Source: an uncultured Lachnospiraceae bacterium
GTDB lineage: Bacteria; Bacillota; Clostridia; Lachnospirales; Lachnospiraceae
Direction of reading: 5' to 3'
Length of the DNA stretch: 64,000 nt
Assembly: GCA_910585545.1 (NCBI GenBank)
Contig: CAJUFN010000001.1
Location: forward strand, 186,001 to 250,000
The notes under the pieces were generated by a model. It saw nothing but the letters and a program-made list of their open reading frames with translations. It was not told the origin of the DNA and searched no databases. Positions 25,955 to 35,657 of the stretch are shown here, piece by piece. Each line of letters begins with the position of its first letter. The first letter of the stretch is position 1. The position numbers and the translations under genes were made by a program.

Positions 25955-27511
25955 TTATAACTTCTCTAGAAAACTCAGCTTCTGAACTAATTTTTGCGGC
26001 AACATAGCTAATATTAAAGCTTTTACCTGTGCAAACTCAGAAAATTTACGATAAATTATATAGAATATTATGTTTGATAAAACAGAACAAATAATTCCTC
26101 TTATTATAATAGTCGGAATCAAATCAATTTTAACAAAAGAACATACTACAATACATACCAGACAAGCAATTGCAGAAACAAGCACATATTTCAACATTCT
26201 CACCAAAAAATCTTCTATTGAATGATGAAACAATATAGTAAATAGATTATGCAAAAGCCATGGCATCCCAATAATCAGCATACTCAAAACTGTTGACATG
26301 AGGATTCCGTGCAATCCCCAAAACTGAACCATAATCAAATTCATTCCTAAATTAGCCAACGCTGTTACCAGAGGACGAAATCTATCTTCATGCCAAATTC
26401 CCGCCGCATCTTTATATAGATTCAAGAGAGAATTCATTTGTTTTACAAAAAAATATACACACAAACAAATTACAAAACTGAATGATAACATATTCTCCTT
26501 CCCGACCCACAGTTCCATAAATGGTTGGTATAAACATGCAAAACAACAAATACAAAAACCTGATATCCAAGAAATTATAAGCATAAATTTTTTCAGATCA
26601 TTATAATTCTTTTCTTTTGTTTCTGTAACAATGCTATTCCCAACGCCTGCTGTACAAGAAGTAAATATAATCGTTACAAATCCTGCTATCGAAGTAATAA
26701 TATAAAAGTAATTTTGATAAATAGCTAACGCTGTAAGACCTAAAAAAGCTGAAATTACAATTGTATCCACCGAATCTACAATAATAGTTCCAATTTTAGA
26801 AGTAAACAAGTCTCTTACACGTTGATTAATTTTCTTAATTTCCCCTTGAGGTAACTTTCCCACTGCTCGATACTGAGGATATAGTTTATCAACTACCAGT
26901 GCCCGGACAATATTTTCAATCGCGGAAAATAGAAATAAAATCATGATATAAATATAATAATTTTTTACTAAAACTAACACAATTATTTGTATACCATACT
27001 GCACAGTAAGCACAATCATATTGATTTTGTGTGTTATATCTGATCTTTGATGAGCACTCAACAAACAGTTTTTATAAGCAAATAACCAATATGTAATCAC
27101 TGTAGCCGCCAAATTCATAAGATAAAGAATGTATACATCCATCCCTTCCGGTAACGTACCAGAAATCAACTTTGGAATAAATGGCGTTAGAAGCAATCCT
27201 ATTACCAGAATAATTAAACCTATTATGCGATAATAAATTTTATATAATCGCATCAACGCACATATAGTACCCTTGTCATCTTCTGCAATTGGTTTATACA
27301 TGCTAAATACCATAGCACTTCCAACACCCAATTCAGCCAAATTTAATACTGAAAGAACAGAAACAAACAAACTATTTAATCCTAAATATTGCATACCTAA
27401 CGTATAAATCATAACTGTGCGAATAATGAATGGCACAAACAAATTATAAATTTTCACTAACACGCCAAATGCAATATTCCTCACTGCATTCTGACTTCTA
27501 TTAATCTTCAT
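25955..27511 (-). CDS. Wzx-type polysaccharide repeat-unit flippase
   Basis: The 518-residue protein has about 12-14 membrane helices of the MOP/RfbX type, opening with NAVRNIAFGVLVKIYNLFVPFI and containing MQYLGLNSLFVSVLSVLNLAELGVG. It would flip undecaprenyl-linked repeat units across the membrane for assembly by the polymerase at 37717-38838. It overlaps the pyruvyltransferase gene by 11 bp. Confidence 0.92.
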   Translation of the reverse strand: MKINRSQNAVRNIAFGVLVKIYNLFVPFIIRTVMIYTLGMQYLGLNSLFVSVLSVLNLAELGVGSAMVFSMYKPIAEDDKGTICALMRLYKIYYRIIGLIILVIGLLLTPFIPKLISGTLPEGMDVYILYLMNLAATVITYWLFAYKNCLLSAHQRSDITHKINMIVLTVQYGIQIIVLVLVKNYYIYIMILFLFSAIENIVRALVVDKLYPQYRAVGKLPQGEIKKINQRVRDLFTSKIGTIIVDSVDTIVISAFLGLTALAIYQNYFYIITSIAGFVTIIFTSCTAGVGNSIVTETKEKNYNDLKKFMLIISWISGFCICCFACLYQPFMELWVGKENMLSFSFVICLCVYFFVKQMNSLLNLYKDAAGIWHEDRFRPLVTALANLGMNLIMVQFWGLHGILMSTVLSMLIIGMPWLLHNLFTILFHHSIEDFLVRMLKYVLVSAIACLVCIVVCSFVKIDLIPTIIIRGIICSVLSNIIFYIIYRKFSEFAQVKALILAMLPQKLVQKLSFLEKL

Positions 27512-28610
27512 AAAGCGCTCCCTTTAAATAATTCATAGCAAACTCCTTTTCATAATTCAAATTTTTCTCAACCTTCGAAAAATCTTTGTATAGAATATGT
27601 TCCACTGATTCATTCACATCACCAATACACCAATCCCCCACCTGAAGCTTCGAAAAAAGTGTGTCCACCCTGCCGTTCATATTTCGAACACCTTTTTGCT
27701 CCCTTGAAAACCAACGAAATGGTTTCTGAAAAATGGTAGAAAACACGCAGCCGTGGAATGAGTCTGTTATAAATAATTCACAATTAGCAACCAACCACAA
27801 AAATTCATCTGGTCCCGCACAAAATGAATGTGGGTCTACTTTTTGCACTTGTTCAAATTCTGAATAAAGATTTACTACCTGAATATCAAGATAACAGCTA
27901 ATTTCTCGAATATAATTCTGCAACTGTTCCGATATTTCACCTAAGAAATAAATTAACAGAAATCTTTTACCATTAATCCAGTTTGGTCTCCTTGCAATTT
28001 TTATCCATTCCTCTTGCCCCAACAAAAGTGTAGGATCCACTGTTACAGGAACAACTCGCCCTGTCAATTCTTTTATAATCTCTGCTGCTCTCTCTTCTCT
28101 CACAGAAATATTTTTAAATTCCTTAATAGACTCTTTAAAAAAATCTACATACTTTTCCGGAATCGTCTCAGTACCAATACTAGCAGAAAAAGCAATTCTC
28201 CTTTCTGGAGAAACAAATCTTGCAAAAAACAACTCCCTCTGACCCGCGCAGAAATCAAAATTCCATATTTGATCGGAACCACATACAACCCTGCTACATT
28301 CTATTTGCTGCTTTAATAATCTTTGCCTTTCTCTAATAATACTACGGTTAATATACAATTTATCAAATCTTCTAAATATAATTCTTCGTTTTAAGGGTAC
28401 ATATCCATTTTTCTGAAAAATCAAAGCATATACTATGTATAACTTTTCTTTCAATGAATATCTATGAAGATAATTTATATATCCCCTACTCAGAGAACAA
28501 ACCTCCAAGTGCTCTTTTTTAATTACATACTCCATTGCATAATTTTGCAACCTATTCCCATAATTTGTTCCACCTGTAATAGTTGCAATTGCACACCTTT
28601 TCTTTTCCAT
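27501..28610 (-). CDS. Polysaccharide pyruvyltransferase family protein
   Basis: The 369-residue protein matches the CsaB/WcaK-like family, which adds pyruvate ketals to polysaccharide sugars using PEP. Motifs seen are TGGTNYGNRLQNYAMEYV at the N-terminus, VCGSDQIWN in the middle and TDSFHGCVFSTIFQKPF in the C-terminal half. Members near Fe-S F420-type proteins may have other chemistry, so substrate and product are not known. It overlaps wzx by 11 bp. Confidence 0.88.
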   Translation of the reverse strand: MEKKRCAIATITGGTNYGNRLQNYAMEYVIKKEHLEVCSLSRGYINYLHRYSLKEKLYIVYALIFQKNGYVPLKRRIIFRRFDKLYINRSIIRERQRLLKQQIECSRVVCGSDQIWNFDFCAGQRELFFARFVSPERRIAFSASIGTETIPEKYVDFFKESIKEFKNISVREERAAEIIKELTGRVVPVTVDPTLLLGQEEWIKIARRPNWINGKRFLLIYFLGEISEQLQNYIREISCYLDIQVVNLYSEFEQVQKVDPHSFCAGPDEFLWLVANCELFITDSFHGCVFSTIFQKPFRWFSREQKGVRNMNGRVDTLFSKLQVGDWCIGDVNESVEHILYKDFSKVEKNLNYEKEFAMNYLKGALYED

Positions 28611-28664
28611 AGTACGTTAATATCCCCAATCTATTTCCTTTTTACTCTCATTGCATTTTTTATC

Positions 28665-29624
28665 TCACCTCAGGCTCAAATAGCATTGACCTATTTTATA
28701 AAGGTACAAAAATAAAAATTCTACAAAATTTTCCTTTCTTCCTAATGGTCGATCCCCCTCTTTCCGCGCTGAAATTATTTCTGTTTTAAGATATTTCCTA
28801 ATTTCTTTATACCTTTTCAAATTATTTGACTCTAATATCTTTACATACAAGTCCCAAAATTGTACTCGTCTATATCTTTTAGCCAAATCTAATATTCTTT
28901 CATAAGATTTAACACATTCTACAATTTGATTATTTGCATCTATAATTGAAATCATCTTATCGTTAAAAGGAAGATTCACCGCCGAATCCTCTCTATTTCT
29001 CACGTATGTATACAATGGATCTCCAATTACCAAAAGCCTGCTACCTTCATTTTTAAAAAAGTTCTTTATTACAAACAACATATCTTCTCCATAAAACACA
29101 CTTTCATCGAAATAATGTGTTGTCAACCACGCTCTATTAAACAAATGTCCCCATACATTGGATAACAAACCAAATCCTTTTATTTCATTTTGTCGAATTA
29201 TTTTATAGTCACCTTTACCACAATAACTTGCAACTTTACCAAGCTCACCATTTTGGTCTTTCCAACCAACAACAACCATGTTTACATTATTCTCTGTTAT
29301 CCCGTAATGCATTTTTTCAAAGCATGTCTGATCTACATAATCATCACTATCTACAAAAGTGAGATAATGACCTGTTGCTCTTTTCATCCCCGCATTTCGC
29401 GCAGACGATACCCCACCATTTTTTTTATGTATCACACATACTCGTTCATCTAACTTTGCATATTCATCGCAAATCTTGGGAGAATCATCCGTAGAACCAT
29501 CATCTATAAGAATAATTTCTAAATTATAATAGGTTTGATCCAATATACTATCCACACATCTTTTCATGTATTTTTCTACATTATAAATTGGAACAATAAC
29601 ACTAATTAATTGTTTCTCTAACAT
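28665..29624 (-). CDS. GT2 family glycosyltransferase
   Basis: The 319-residue cytoplasmic GT-A enzyme adds one sugar to the lipid-linked repeat unit. Motifs are ISVIVPIYNVEKYM, DDGS (41-44), SSARNAGM and the metal-binding DSDD (92-95). AAGGAG lies 8 nt upstream of the ATG. Donor and linkage cannot be read from sequence. Confidence 0.92.
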   Translation of the reverse strand: MLEKQLISVIVPIYNVEKYMKRCVDSILDQTYYNLEIILIDDGSTDDSPKICDEYAKLDERVCVIHKKNGGVSSARNAGMKRATGHYLTFVDSDDYVDQTCFEKMHYGITENNVNMVVVGWKDQNGELGKVASYCGKGDYKIIRQNEIKGFGLLSNVWGHLFNRAWLTTHYFDESVFYGEDMLFVIKNFFKNEGSRLLVIGDPLYTYVRNREDSAVNLPFNDKMISIIDANNQIVECVKSYERILDLAKRYRRVQFWDLYVKILESNNLKRYKEIRKYLKTEIISARKEGDRPLGRKENFVEFLFLYLYKIGQCYLSLR

Positions 29625-29711
29625 TTTATTCTCTCCTTATTATTCGTAACATAACGCTCCTTCTCTTTATAATATATTAAATCCTTTTAAAAGACTCCAA
29701 TTATATAGTCA

Positions 29712-30731
29712 TTAAACCATTGCCCATAATTTATAAAAAATAATAACAATTTGTTGGTATTTTTTCCTCGTAAAATAGTGAATTATTTTTATATGAATTG
29801 GAAATTTTTTTGCATGCTTTAACGCATTTAAGTAAAATTCGTCTTGTATAATTTCAAGCACTCTATCATTTCTATGTTGCTTAATCAGTTCCCTGCAATA
29901 AACTACAACTTTATATAGAAATTCTTTATAAAATCTAGAATAATCAATATTTATTTTTAAAATTTTATTTTCTTCCAATAATAATTTTCTCATATATACC
30001 CATTTTTCATATTGATCCTCATATATAGTATGCATTATACTTCCAGTATTTTGATAATAATAGTAAAAAGCCCCGGGAATAAAATCAACACGCCTACAAT
30101 GTTTCAAACATTGAAAAATAAACCATGCATCTTCTCCTCTTCTTAACGACACATCAAATGATATATCGTTTTCAACGTAAATCGATCTTTTTATCAATTT
30201 ATTGCACAAACTATATAATCCATTATGATGCTCCTCATAATACAATTTCAATAATCCTTCTTTTATACTTAACCATCCATCATATGTCTCATGATAATCC
30301 ATTGTGGCCGTATGAATTTCCCCAGCATTATCTATGAAATACTTACACATAACCATGTCACTATCATTATGCTTAGCCTTCATTATCATTTTTTCAAACA
30401 TATCAGGTTTTATATAATCATCCGAATCTATAAAAGATATGTATCTACCCTTAGCGACCTCTAGTCCGATATTTCTTGTTATAGCTACACCTGAGTTTTC
30501 TTTTTGAATAATACGTATCCTTTTGTCTTTCCTTACATATTTTTCACAAATATCCTCACTTGTATCTGTAGATCCATCATTAATCAAAATGATTTCATAA
30601 TATGTATATGTTTGTGCTAATATTGATTGCAAACACCTATCCAAATATTTCTCGGCATTATATACTGGAACAATCACGGATATAAACACATTATCTTCTA
30701 TAATTTTTTTCTCCTCCACAAATCTTACCAT
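29712..30731 (-). CDS. GT2 family glycosyltransferase
   Basis: The 339-residue GT-A enzyme has VFISVIVPVYNAEKYL, NDGS (51-54), TRNIGLEVAKG and DSDD (102-105). It overlaps the end of the cytidylyltransferase-like gene by 7 bp. The N-terminus carries an extra charged segment (about 1-16) before the fold. It is related to the GT2 at 28665 in the first 110 residues and diverges afterwards, as expected for different acceptors. Confidence 0.92.
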   Translation of the reverse strand: MVRFVEEKKIIEDNVFISVIVPVYNAEKYLDRCLQSILAQTYTYYEIILINDGSTDTSEDICEKYVRKDKRIRIIQKENSGVAITRNIGLEVAKGRYISFIDSDDYIKPDMFEKMIMKAKHNDSDMVMCKYFIDNAGEIHTATMDYHETYDGWLSIKEGLLKLYYEEHHNGLYSLCNKLIKRSIYVENDISFDVSLRRGEDAWFIFQCLKHCRRVDFIPGAFYYYYQNTGSIMHTIYEDQYEKWVYMRKLLLEENKILKINIDYSRFYKEFLYKVVVYCRELIKQHRNDRVLEIIQDEFYLNALKHAKKFPIHIKIIHYFTRKKYQQIVIIFYKLWAMV

Positions 30732-31150
30732 CCCTTCTTATTCAACTGATTTCTCAGGATAGTAGACGAAATTCCATCCGTATGATCAATATAAACAACA
30801 TCGCATCCACATTGCTTGAACTGCTTTTCATAATCATTCCAAACTTCTGTTCCTTTCCAATCCGACCCTACAAACACCACATCTATATCATATCTTTTTA
30901 CAACTTCTAATTTATCCATATTTTTTTGAAATATTGCATCATCTACATATCTGATTGCTTTTACAATACGAATTCTATCTTCCTGGTTAATAATAGGTTT
31001 TTTCTTCTTCCGTTCATAACACAAATCATCTGTAGTCACACCTACTGTCAAATATTCACATTGTGTTTTTGCTTGTTCCAATATATTTAAATGTCCAATA
31101 TGAAACATATCGTAAACTCCACTTGTATATCCTCTTTTATATTTCCTCAT
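30725..31150 (-). CDS. Cytidylyltransferase-like protein (glycerol-3-phosphate cytidylyltransferase type)
   Basis: The 141-residue protein is a nucleotidyltransferase of the TagD/adenylyl-transferase-like family. It has the HxGH motif in GVYDMFHIGHL, the RYVDDAIF segment, and a C-terminal ISSTILR motif. The likely reaction is formation of a CDP-activated alcohol or alditol such as CDP-glycerol. It lies 50 nt downstream of a licD-like gene, so the pair may produce and transfer a phospho-substituent to the capsule. The exact substrate is not certain. Confidence 0.85.
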   Translation of the reverse strand: MRKYKRGYTSGVYDMFHIGHLNILEQAKTQCEYLTVGVTTDDLCYERKKKKPIINQEDRIRIVKAIRYVDDAIFQKNMDKLEVVKRYDIDVVFVGSDWKGTEVWNDYEKQFKQCGCDVVYIDHTDGISSTILRNQLNKKGW

Positions 31151-31199
31151 ATCTATTTTATCTACTTTCTTTTAATTTGTACTTCATCTTATCTTAAAA

Positions 31200-32021
31200 C
31201 TAATCCTGATATTCATACCATGAATGTTCCAAATCAATAATCTCTGTCCCATGTTGACTAACTCTTTCTTTTACTGGTGGCGGAGTCATATAATTAGAGC
31301 CATATCGTATTTCTAATACTTTTTTCCAATTTCCTGGAGCAGGAAATTTATGTCCTTCAAACATTACATATTCTGTTTTATTAAAACATTCTTTTGGAAC
31401 AACTTTAAGAATATAATTAGCATTAGAAAAATAAACTACTCTTTTAGTATTCTTTTTATTATATTTTTTTATATATTTTTCATATGCTATTTTAAACTTC
31501 ATTTCATCCCACGGTGGAATTAAGCCAATACATAAATAAAATAGTTTCCACTTTAAAGATGCATTTTTATCATGTTTCATAAACCTATATTGATAACAGT
31601 AATTGATCTTATTAATAACTCTCCCTCTTTGCCTTAAAATAAAATCATTATCTGGCGCATTATCTATAGGAAAAATATCAACATTAATCCCTTCCATTGC
31701 TCCTTTTCTCCTTCCACCGTCGATAAACGCTGTATGCTTATCATGAAGTTTCATCCACCCATTAGACGTCATAGGATCTGTGTAAATAGATTGCAATTGA
31801 AAATCATCTTTATTTAAATAAACTTCACAAGCATCTGCAAACTTGTCATATTGCTCTCTCATCATTACAATATCAATATCATCATCCCAAGGTATAAAGC
31901 CTCCATGGCGCACAGCTCCTAATAATGTACCAGAATAAATAAAATACTCTATTCCTGCCATTTTGCAAACTCGATCAATCTCAATTAACACACCTAAACA
32001 TTTTTCTTGAATTTCATTCAT
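31200..32021 (-). CDS. LicD family phosphotransferase
   Basis: The 273-residue protein has the LicD nucleotidyltransferase-fold signature YSGTLLGAVRHGGFIPWDDD (about 25-44) continuing IDIVMM. LicD proteins transfer phosphocholine or other phospho-alcohols from CDP donors to surface glycans. The adjacent TagD-like gene could supply the donor. No choline kinase or choline transporter is nearby, so phosphoglycerol or phosphoribitol-type decoration is at least as likely as phosphocholine. Confidence 0.88.
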   Translation of the reverse strand: MNEIQEKCLGVLIEIDRVCKMAGIEYFIYSGTLLGAVRHGGFIPWDDDIDIVMMREQYDKFADACEVYLNKDDFQLQSIYTDPMTSNGWMKLHDKHTAFIDGGRRKGAMEGINVDIFPIDNAPDNDFILRQRGRVINKINYCYQYRFMKHDKNASLKWKLFYLCIGLIPPWDEMKFKIAYEKYIKKYNKKNTKRVVYFSNANYILKVVPKECFNKTEYVMFEGHKFPAPGNWKKVLEIRYGSNYMTPPPVKERVSQHGTEIIDLEHSWYEYQD

Positions 32022-32132
32022 TTATATTGTCTCCACTTCTGATTATTAATCAATAATTTCCATTTATTGCTTTTTGGGGAATAAAAAAACCTTTTTACTC
32101 TAGTCTTCATGCAACAATCTTTGATGTTTCCT

Positions 32133-33185
32133 CTATCTCTTGGCTTTGTCTATATATTTGTATATCAGATTGCTTCCCCCCATAACTACATATGAAGACA
32201 TAATTGATAAAAATAACAACAATCCCAAAACTGCAATAGGATATTTTACGCCAAACACTAGATCAGGAAAAAGAGATGACTCTGCATAAAAAAACATGTG
32301 TAGTAACCATATGTTTGTAGAATGCATTCCCAAAAATAAAAACAGTTTTTTTGTTTTTTCTCCCTTTTTCAGAATGCTAAAGATAATAACAACTATAATT
32401 CCAACAAATGGCATAACAACAGCTTTTTGAATAAGACTTACTACAACAAAAATCAAACCTGACAACATAAAAATAATCCAATTATTTGTTTCAATTACTT
32501 TTTTTCTAATTAATGATATATACCGTTCTTTTCGAAAAATCATTCCTATCATATAAGCTGCTAATACATCTGACTTAACTATATTACTAACTTGTATCAT
32601 ACTCCAAGATGATATCTCTAAGACTCCCATTCTTAAAACAACCCACCAAGAAACACCAATAATAATCACTGTCACAACACACAAAATAGAATTACTTTTC
32701 TTACATATCCAATACAACACAGGTGATATAATAGTTAATATTATATATGTAAAAACATACCACCAAGCTCCATTAAAATCTTTTTGGGTTAATGTAAAAT
32801 TTAATAATAGCTTACCCACCCCTTCTCCAAATACATTTTGTCGTCCTATAATAAAAGCTAATATATAAAAAAGTGTAAGAATAGTCCAACAATTGATTGC
32901 AAATTTTAAAAGTCTCCATAATGATTGCTTCACATATTCTTTTATTGTTGGTGCTTTTTCCGCCAATAGATATTGCGCATATCCTGCACAAAAACTATAT
33001 ATAGCAACACAACATTCACAAAAAAAGCCCAAATAATACAGCAATGGAGTATCATCTGAAAACCATAGAAAATACGATATCTTAATGTCTGTCCCTCGTC
33101 TGCAAAAAAGATGAAGACAAAGCATTGCTAAAATAGCCAGCCCTTTTGTCATTTTTACATCATCTTTTGACAATTCCATACTCAT
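32133..33185 (-). CDS. Acyltransferase family 3 (O-acetyltransferase) membrane protein
   Basis: The 350-residue protein has about ten membrane helices and the family start (KGLAILAMLCLHLFCRRG) with the conserved His in the first helix. It probably O-acetylates a sugar of the repeat unit. It resembles capsule O-acetyltransferases rather than OatA, since no extracellular SGNH domain follows. Confidence 0.82.
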   Translation of the reverse strand: MSMELSKDDVKMTKGLAILAMLCLHLFCRRGTDIKISYFLWFSDDTPLLYYLGFFCECCVAIYSFCAGYAQYLLAEKAPTIKEYVKQSLWRLLKFAINCWTILTLFYILAFIIGRQNVFGEGVGKLLLNFTLTQKDFNGAWWYVFTYIILTIISPVLYWICKKSNSILCVVTVIIIGVSWWVVLRMGVLEISSWSMIQVSNIVKSDVLAAYMIGMIFRKERYISLIRKKVIETNNWIIFMLSGLIFVVVSLIQKAVVMPFVGIIVVIIFSILKKGEKTKKLFLFLGMHSTNIWLLHMFFYAESSLFPDLVFGVKYPIAVLGLLLFLSIMSSYVVMGGSNLIYKYIDKAKR

Positions 33186-33194
33186 CTCTCCTTC

Positions 33195-33743
33195 TTATTT
33201 TACAAAACCGTATACGCCTTTCATGTCATTTAGCATCCGTCTCTTCTTTGTATCATCAATATTAGCTCGAATAGTATATTCCTCACTATAACACGGTGAT
33301 ACATCCATTAAATTTCTATTTTTATCCACAAACGCTTCTATTGAACTTATCCTTCGTACAGGATTACCTGCATACACAAATCCCCCCTCAAGGCTATGTG
33401 TTACTGTTGAATTCGCCCCTACAATAACATTATCACCAATCTCAACATTGGGAAGAATCACACTTTCTGCACCAATAAAAACATTGTTTCCAATTCGTAC
33501 TCTGCCAATCTTAGCGTAATCCAAATAAAACTTTGTACTTGCATCATGTGCCAATACATGAACACGAGGTGCTAGGGTAACATTATTTCCTATCTCAATC
33601 AACCAACAATGCGCCGGATCAAGAATTACACCATGCAATCGCGCAAAATTCGTGCCTACCTTTAACCCCATTTTTATTAATCTTTCAGTTGTATATTCTC
33701 CTCGGATACGATATAAAATTGTACGAAAAAAATTTTTTAGCAT
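33195..33743 (-). CDS. Hexapeptide-repeat (left-handed beta-helix) acyltransferase
   Basis: The protein has trimeric LbH acyltransferase features: repeated hexapeptides (IGRVRIGNNVFIGAESVILP and IGDNVIVGANSTVTHS) and a VYAGNPVRRI end motif. The start at 33743 is chosen because AAGGA lies 5 nt upstream, giving 182 residues and no overlap with the upstream gene; an ATG at 33770 is possible but poorly led. It is probably a sugar O- or N-acetyltransferase of the capsule unit. Confidence 0.88.
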   Translation of the reverse strand: MLKNFFRTILYRIRGEYTTERLIKMGLKVGTNFARLHGVILDPAHCWLIEIGNNVTLAPRVHVLAHDASTKFYLDYAKIGRVRIGNNVFIGAESVILPNVEIGDNVIVGANSTVTHSLEGGFVYAGNPVRRISSIEAFVDKNRNLMDVSPCYSEEYTIRANIDDTKKRRMLNDMKGVYGFVK

Positions 33744-33762
33744 TTGTCCTTCCCCATTTTCA

Positions 33763-34962
33763 CTAATCATTCATCAATTCATAAAACTTTTGTATTTCCC
33801 CTGCTGAAACATAGTCCTCTTTCTTCATATTTTGACATATGTAATCTCTCATTTCTTCATTTTTAATAACTTCATATATACCATTGGCACAACCAATATT
33901 ATCTCTTGGCACAATCACCCCATCATATCCATCCCTTAATTGACTAGCAGCCGTTGCATAATTTGTAATAATAGTCAGCTTCCCTAACATTTGTGCTTCT
34001 CTAACCGCAATAGATTTTCCTTCGTATCTACTAGGCTGTACATAAATATCACACGCCTTGATATACGGATAAGGATTATCCTTTTTCCCAAGAATAAAAA
34101 CATGTTCCTGCATTCCTGTAGACTCAATTTGTCTCCTAATAAGCATCTCATCTCCGCCAAATCCAATTATATACCATCTAATTTTTTCCTCTTTCTTCAA
34201 TATCAGTTTACAAATCTCTGGTATATTATCAAAATTCTTAGGATATGAGAATCTACCAATTGACAACAAATTTATACCATCAAATTTTGGAATTTCCTTC
34301 TCAACTGAACATGCATTAACCAATTTTTCAACATAATGCATAGGCATAATATTCTCAATTACAACTACCTTCTCTTTCAACTTAGGAAATACTGCTAAAA
34401 AACTATCCGTAACTTTATCTGATAATGAGATAATTCTATCATATTGTCCCCACATTACAGCTTCAGACTGCCAATCTACCTGAAATGTAGAATAGTCCGT
34501 ATGTATCCACGCCACCTTCTTTTTGGCTTTTACTTTCCCTATTACATAATAATGAGGAGCCATAAAGCTAACCGCAAGATCATAAACCTTATCACTCATA
34601 TTTGGCATAGTCCACATTGTATATTTGTGGCTATACTCATTAAATATGTTGTTATCCCTCGATAACTTTAATTTTTTAACTCTTCGCTTTGCTCTCATCC
34701 ACCCATGTATTCTGCCCAACACTACTCTAAACTGTCTTTTTTTTAGTGCCTCTCGTATTGGTATCCCCATTGTGGAATAAGATAAACATTCTGGTAATAA
34801 ATTTACCTCTTTAGGAACACTTGTTATTAATTCTCCACTATGGCGAAGCAAAAATAAATCTACTTGATATTTCTTATAGTCTATATTTTCAAGCAATCCT
34901 AATAATGATCTTTCAGCTCCACCAATTTCCATGGAGTGCGCTGTAATAAATATTTTCCTCAT
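33763..34962 (-). CDS. GT4 family glycosyltransferase
   Basis: The 399-residue GT-B enzyme has the N-terminal acceptor motif MEIGGAERSLLGLLENI and the C-terminal donor-binding region with LLSIGRFSYPKN and QPSRYEGKSIAVREAQ, which contains the EX7E motif. It overlaps the GT32 gene by 4 bp and retains nucleotide-sugar binding residues. Confidence 0.92.
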   Translation of the reverse strand: MRKIFITAHSMEIGGAERSLLGLLENIDYKKYQVDLFLLRHSGELITSVPKEVNLLPECLSYSTMGIPIREALKKRQFRVVLGRIHGWMRAKRRVKKLKLSRDNNIFNEYSHKYTMWTMPNMSDKVYDLAVSFMAPHYYVIGKVKAKKKVAWIHTDYSTFQVDWQSEAVMWGQYDRIISLSDKVTDSFLAVFPKLKEKVVVIENIMPMHYVEKLVNACSVEKEIPKFDGINLLSIGRFSYPKNFDNIPEICKLILKKEEKIRWYIIGFGGDEMLIRRQIESTGMQEHVFILGKKDNPYPYIKACDIYVQPSRYEGKSIAVREAQMLGKLTIITNYATAASQLRDGYDGVIVPRDNIGCANGIYEVIKNEEMRDYICQNMKKEDYVSAGEIQKFYELMND

Positions 34963-35657
34963 TTTCTAAACTTCTCCATAAAACTTGTTCCAAAAACACG
35001 ATGTAATGGTTTCCCAACGGCACTACGTAACCGTTGCTTCCAAGTTAGCCAACTGCCAGTATACCAATGAATAGATACTGTATTTTTTGTCATCTCTAAT
35101 CTTCCAGTTGTACTTTCATATGGGTTAAAATACTGCTTAGGATAAATAACACCACAAGGTAATTCTTGATATTCACCATTCGTTTTCAACCCTAACTTTA
35201 AAAGTGCCTGTGTATTTAAAATCGGACATCCAATTGTGCCAGATTTTCCATCCAAAAGTGGTTCATATTCGCTCAACATATTTTCCAATATAATTCCACC
35301 CGGAACTGAGCCAAATCCGAGCCCCGTTGCTACAATTTGATTATTTTCAAATCCAAAAAAAGCTTCATTATCTAACAAAAAGTCTGGATTGCGTTTCAAC
35401 TCTACATCTGTATCGAAATATAATCCACCATGCTGATACACCACCCACAACCTCACATAATCGCTTAAAAAAGCATACTTTCTATTTTCATAACACCATT
35501 TTGTATAGCCATTCATATTAATATCAAAATTATCTTCATTCCATTCGATAATTTCATAATCTAAACAATATTTTTCCCAACTGCATATACATTTTTTTGC
35601 CAATTTTGGCTTTTCGCCTCTTCCAAACCAACAATAATGAATTTTCTTAGGTATCAC
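34959..35657 (-). CDS. GT32-type glycosyltransferase (capsular polysaccharide synthesis sugar transferase)
   Basis: The protein has the DXD-type Gly_transf_sug/GT32 fold: IPKKIHYCWFGRGEKP at the N-terminus, RKYAFLSDYVRLWVVYQHGG and the catalytic DTDVEL. The frame is open to 35708, but GTG at 35657 is the better start: GGAGG lies 8 nt upstream, and the GTG overlaps the stop of the upstream GT2 gene as GTGA. The protein then begins directly at VIPKKIHY, giving 232 residues. The donor sugar is unknown; relatives use UDP-Gal or GDP-Man. Confidence 0.9.
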   Translation of the reverse strand: MIPKKIHYCWFGRGEKPKLAKKCICSWEKYCLDYEIIEWNEDNFDINMNGYTKWCYENRKYAFLSDYVRLWVVYQHGGLYFDTDVELKRNPDFLLDNEAFFGFENNQIVATGLGFGSVPGGIILENMLSEYEPLLDGKSGTIGCPILNTQALLKLGLKTNGEYQELPCGVIYPKQYFNPYESTTGRLEMTKNTVSIHWYTGSWLTWKQRLRSAVGKPLHRVFGTSFMEKFRK

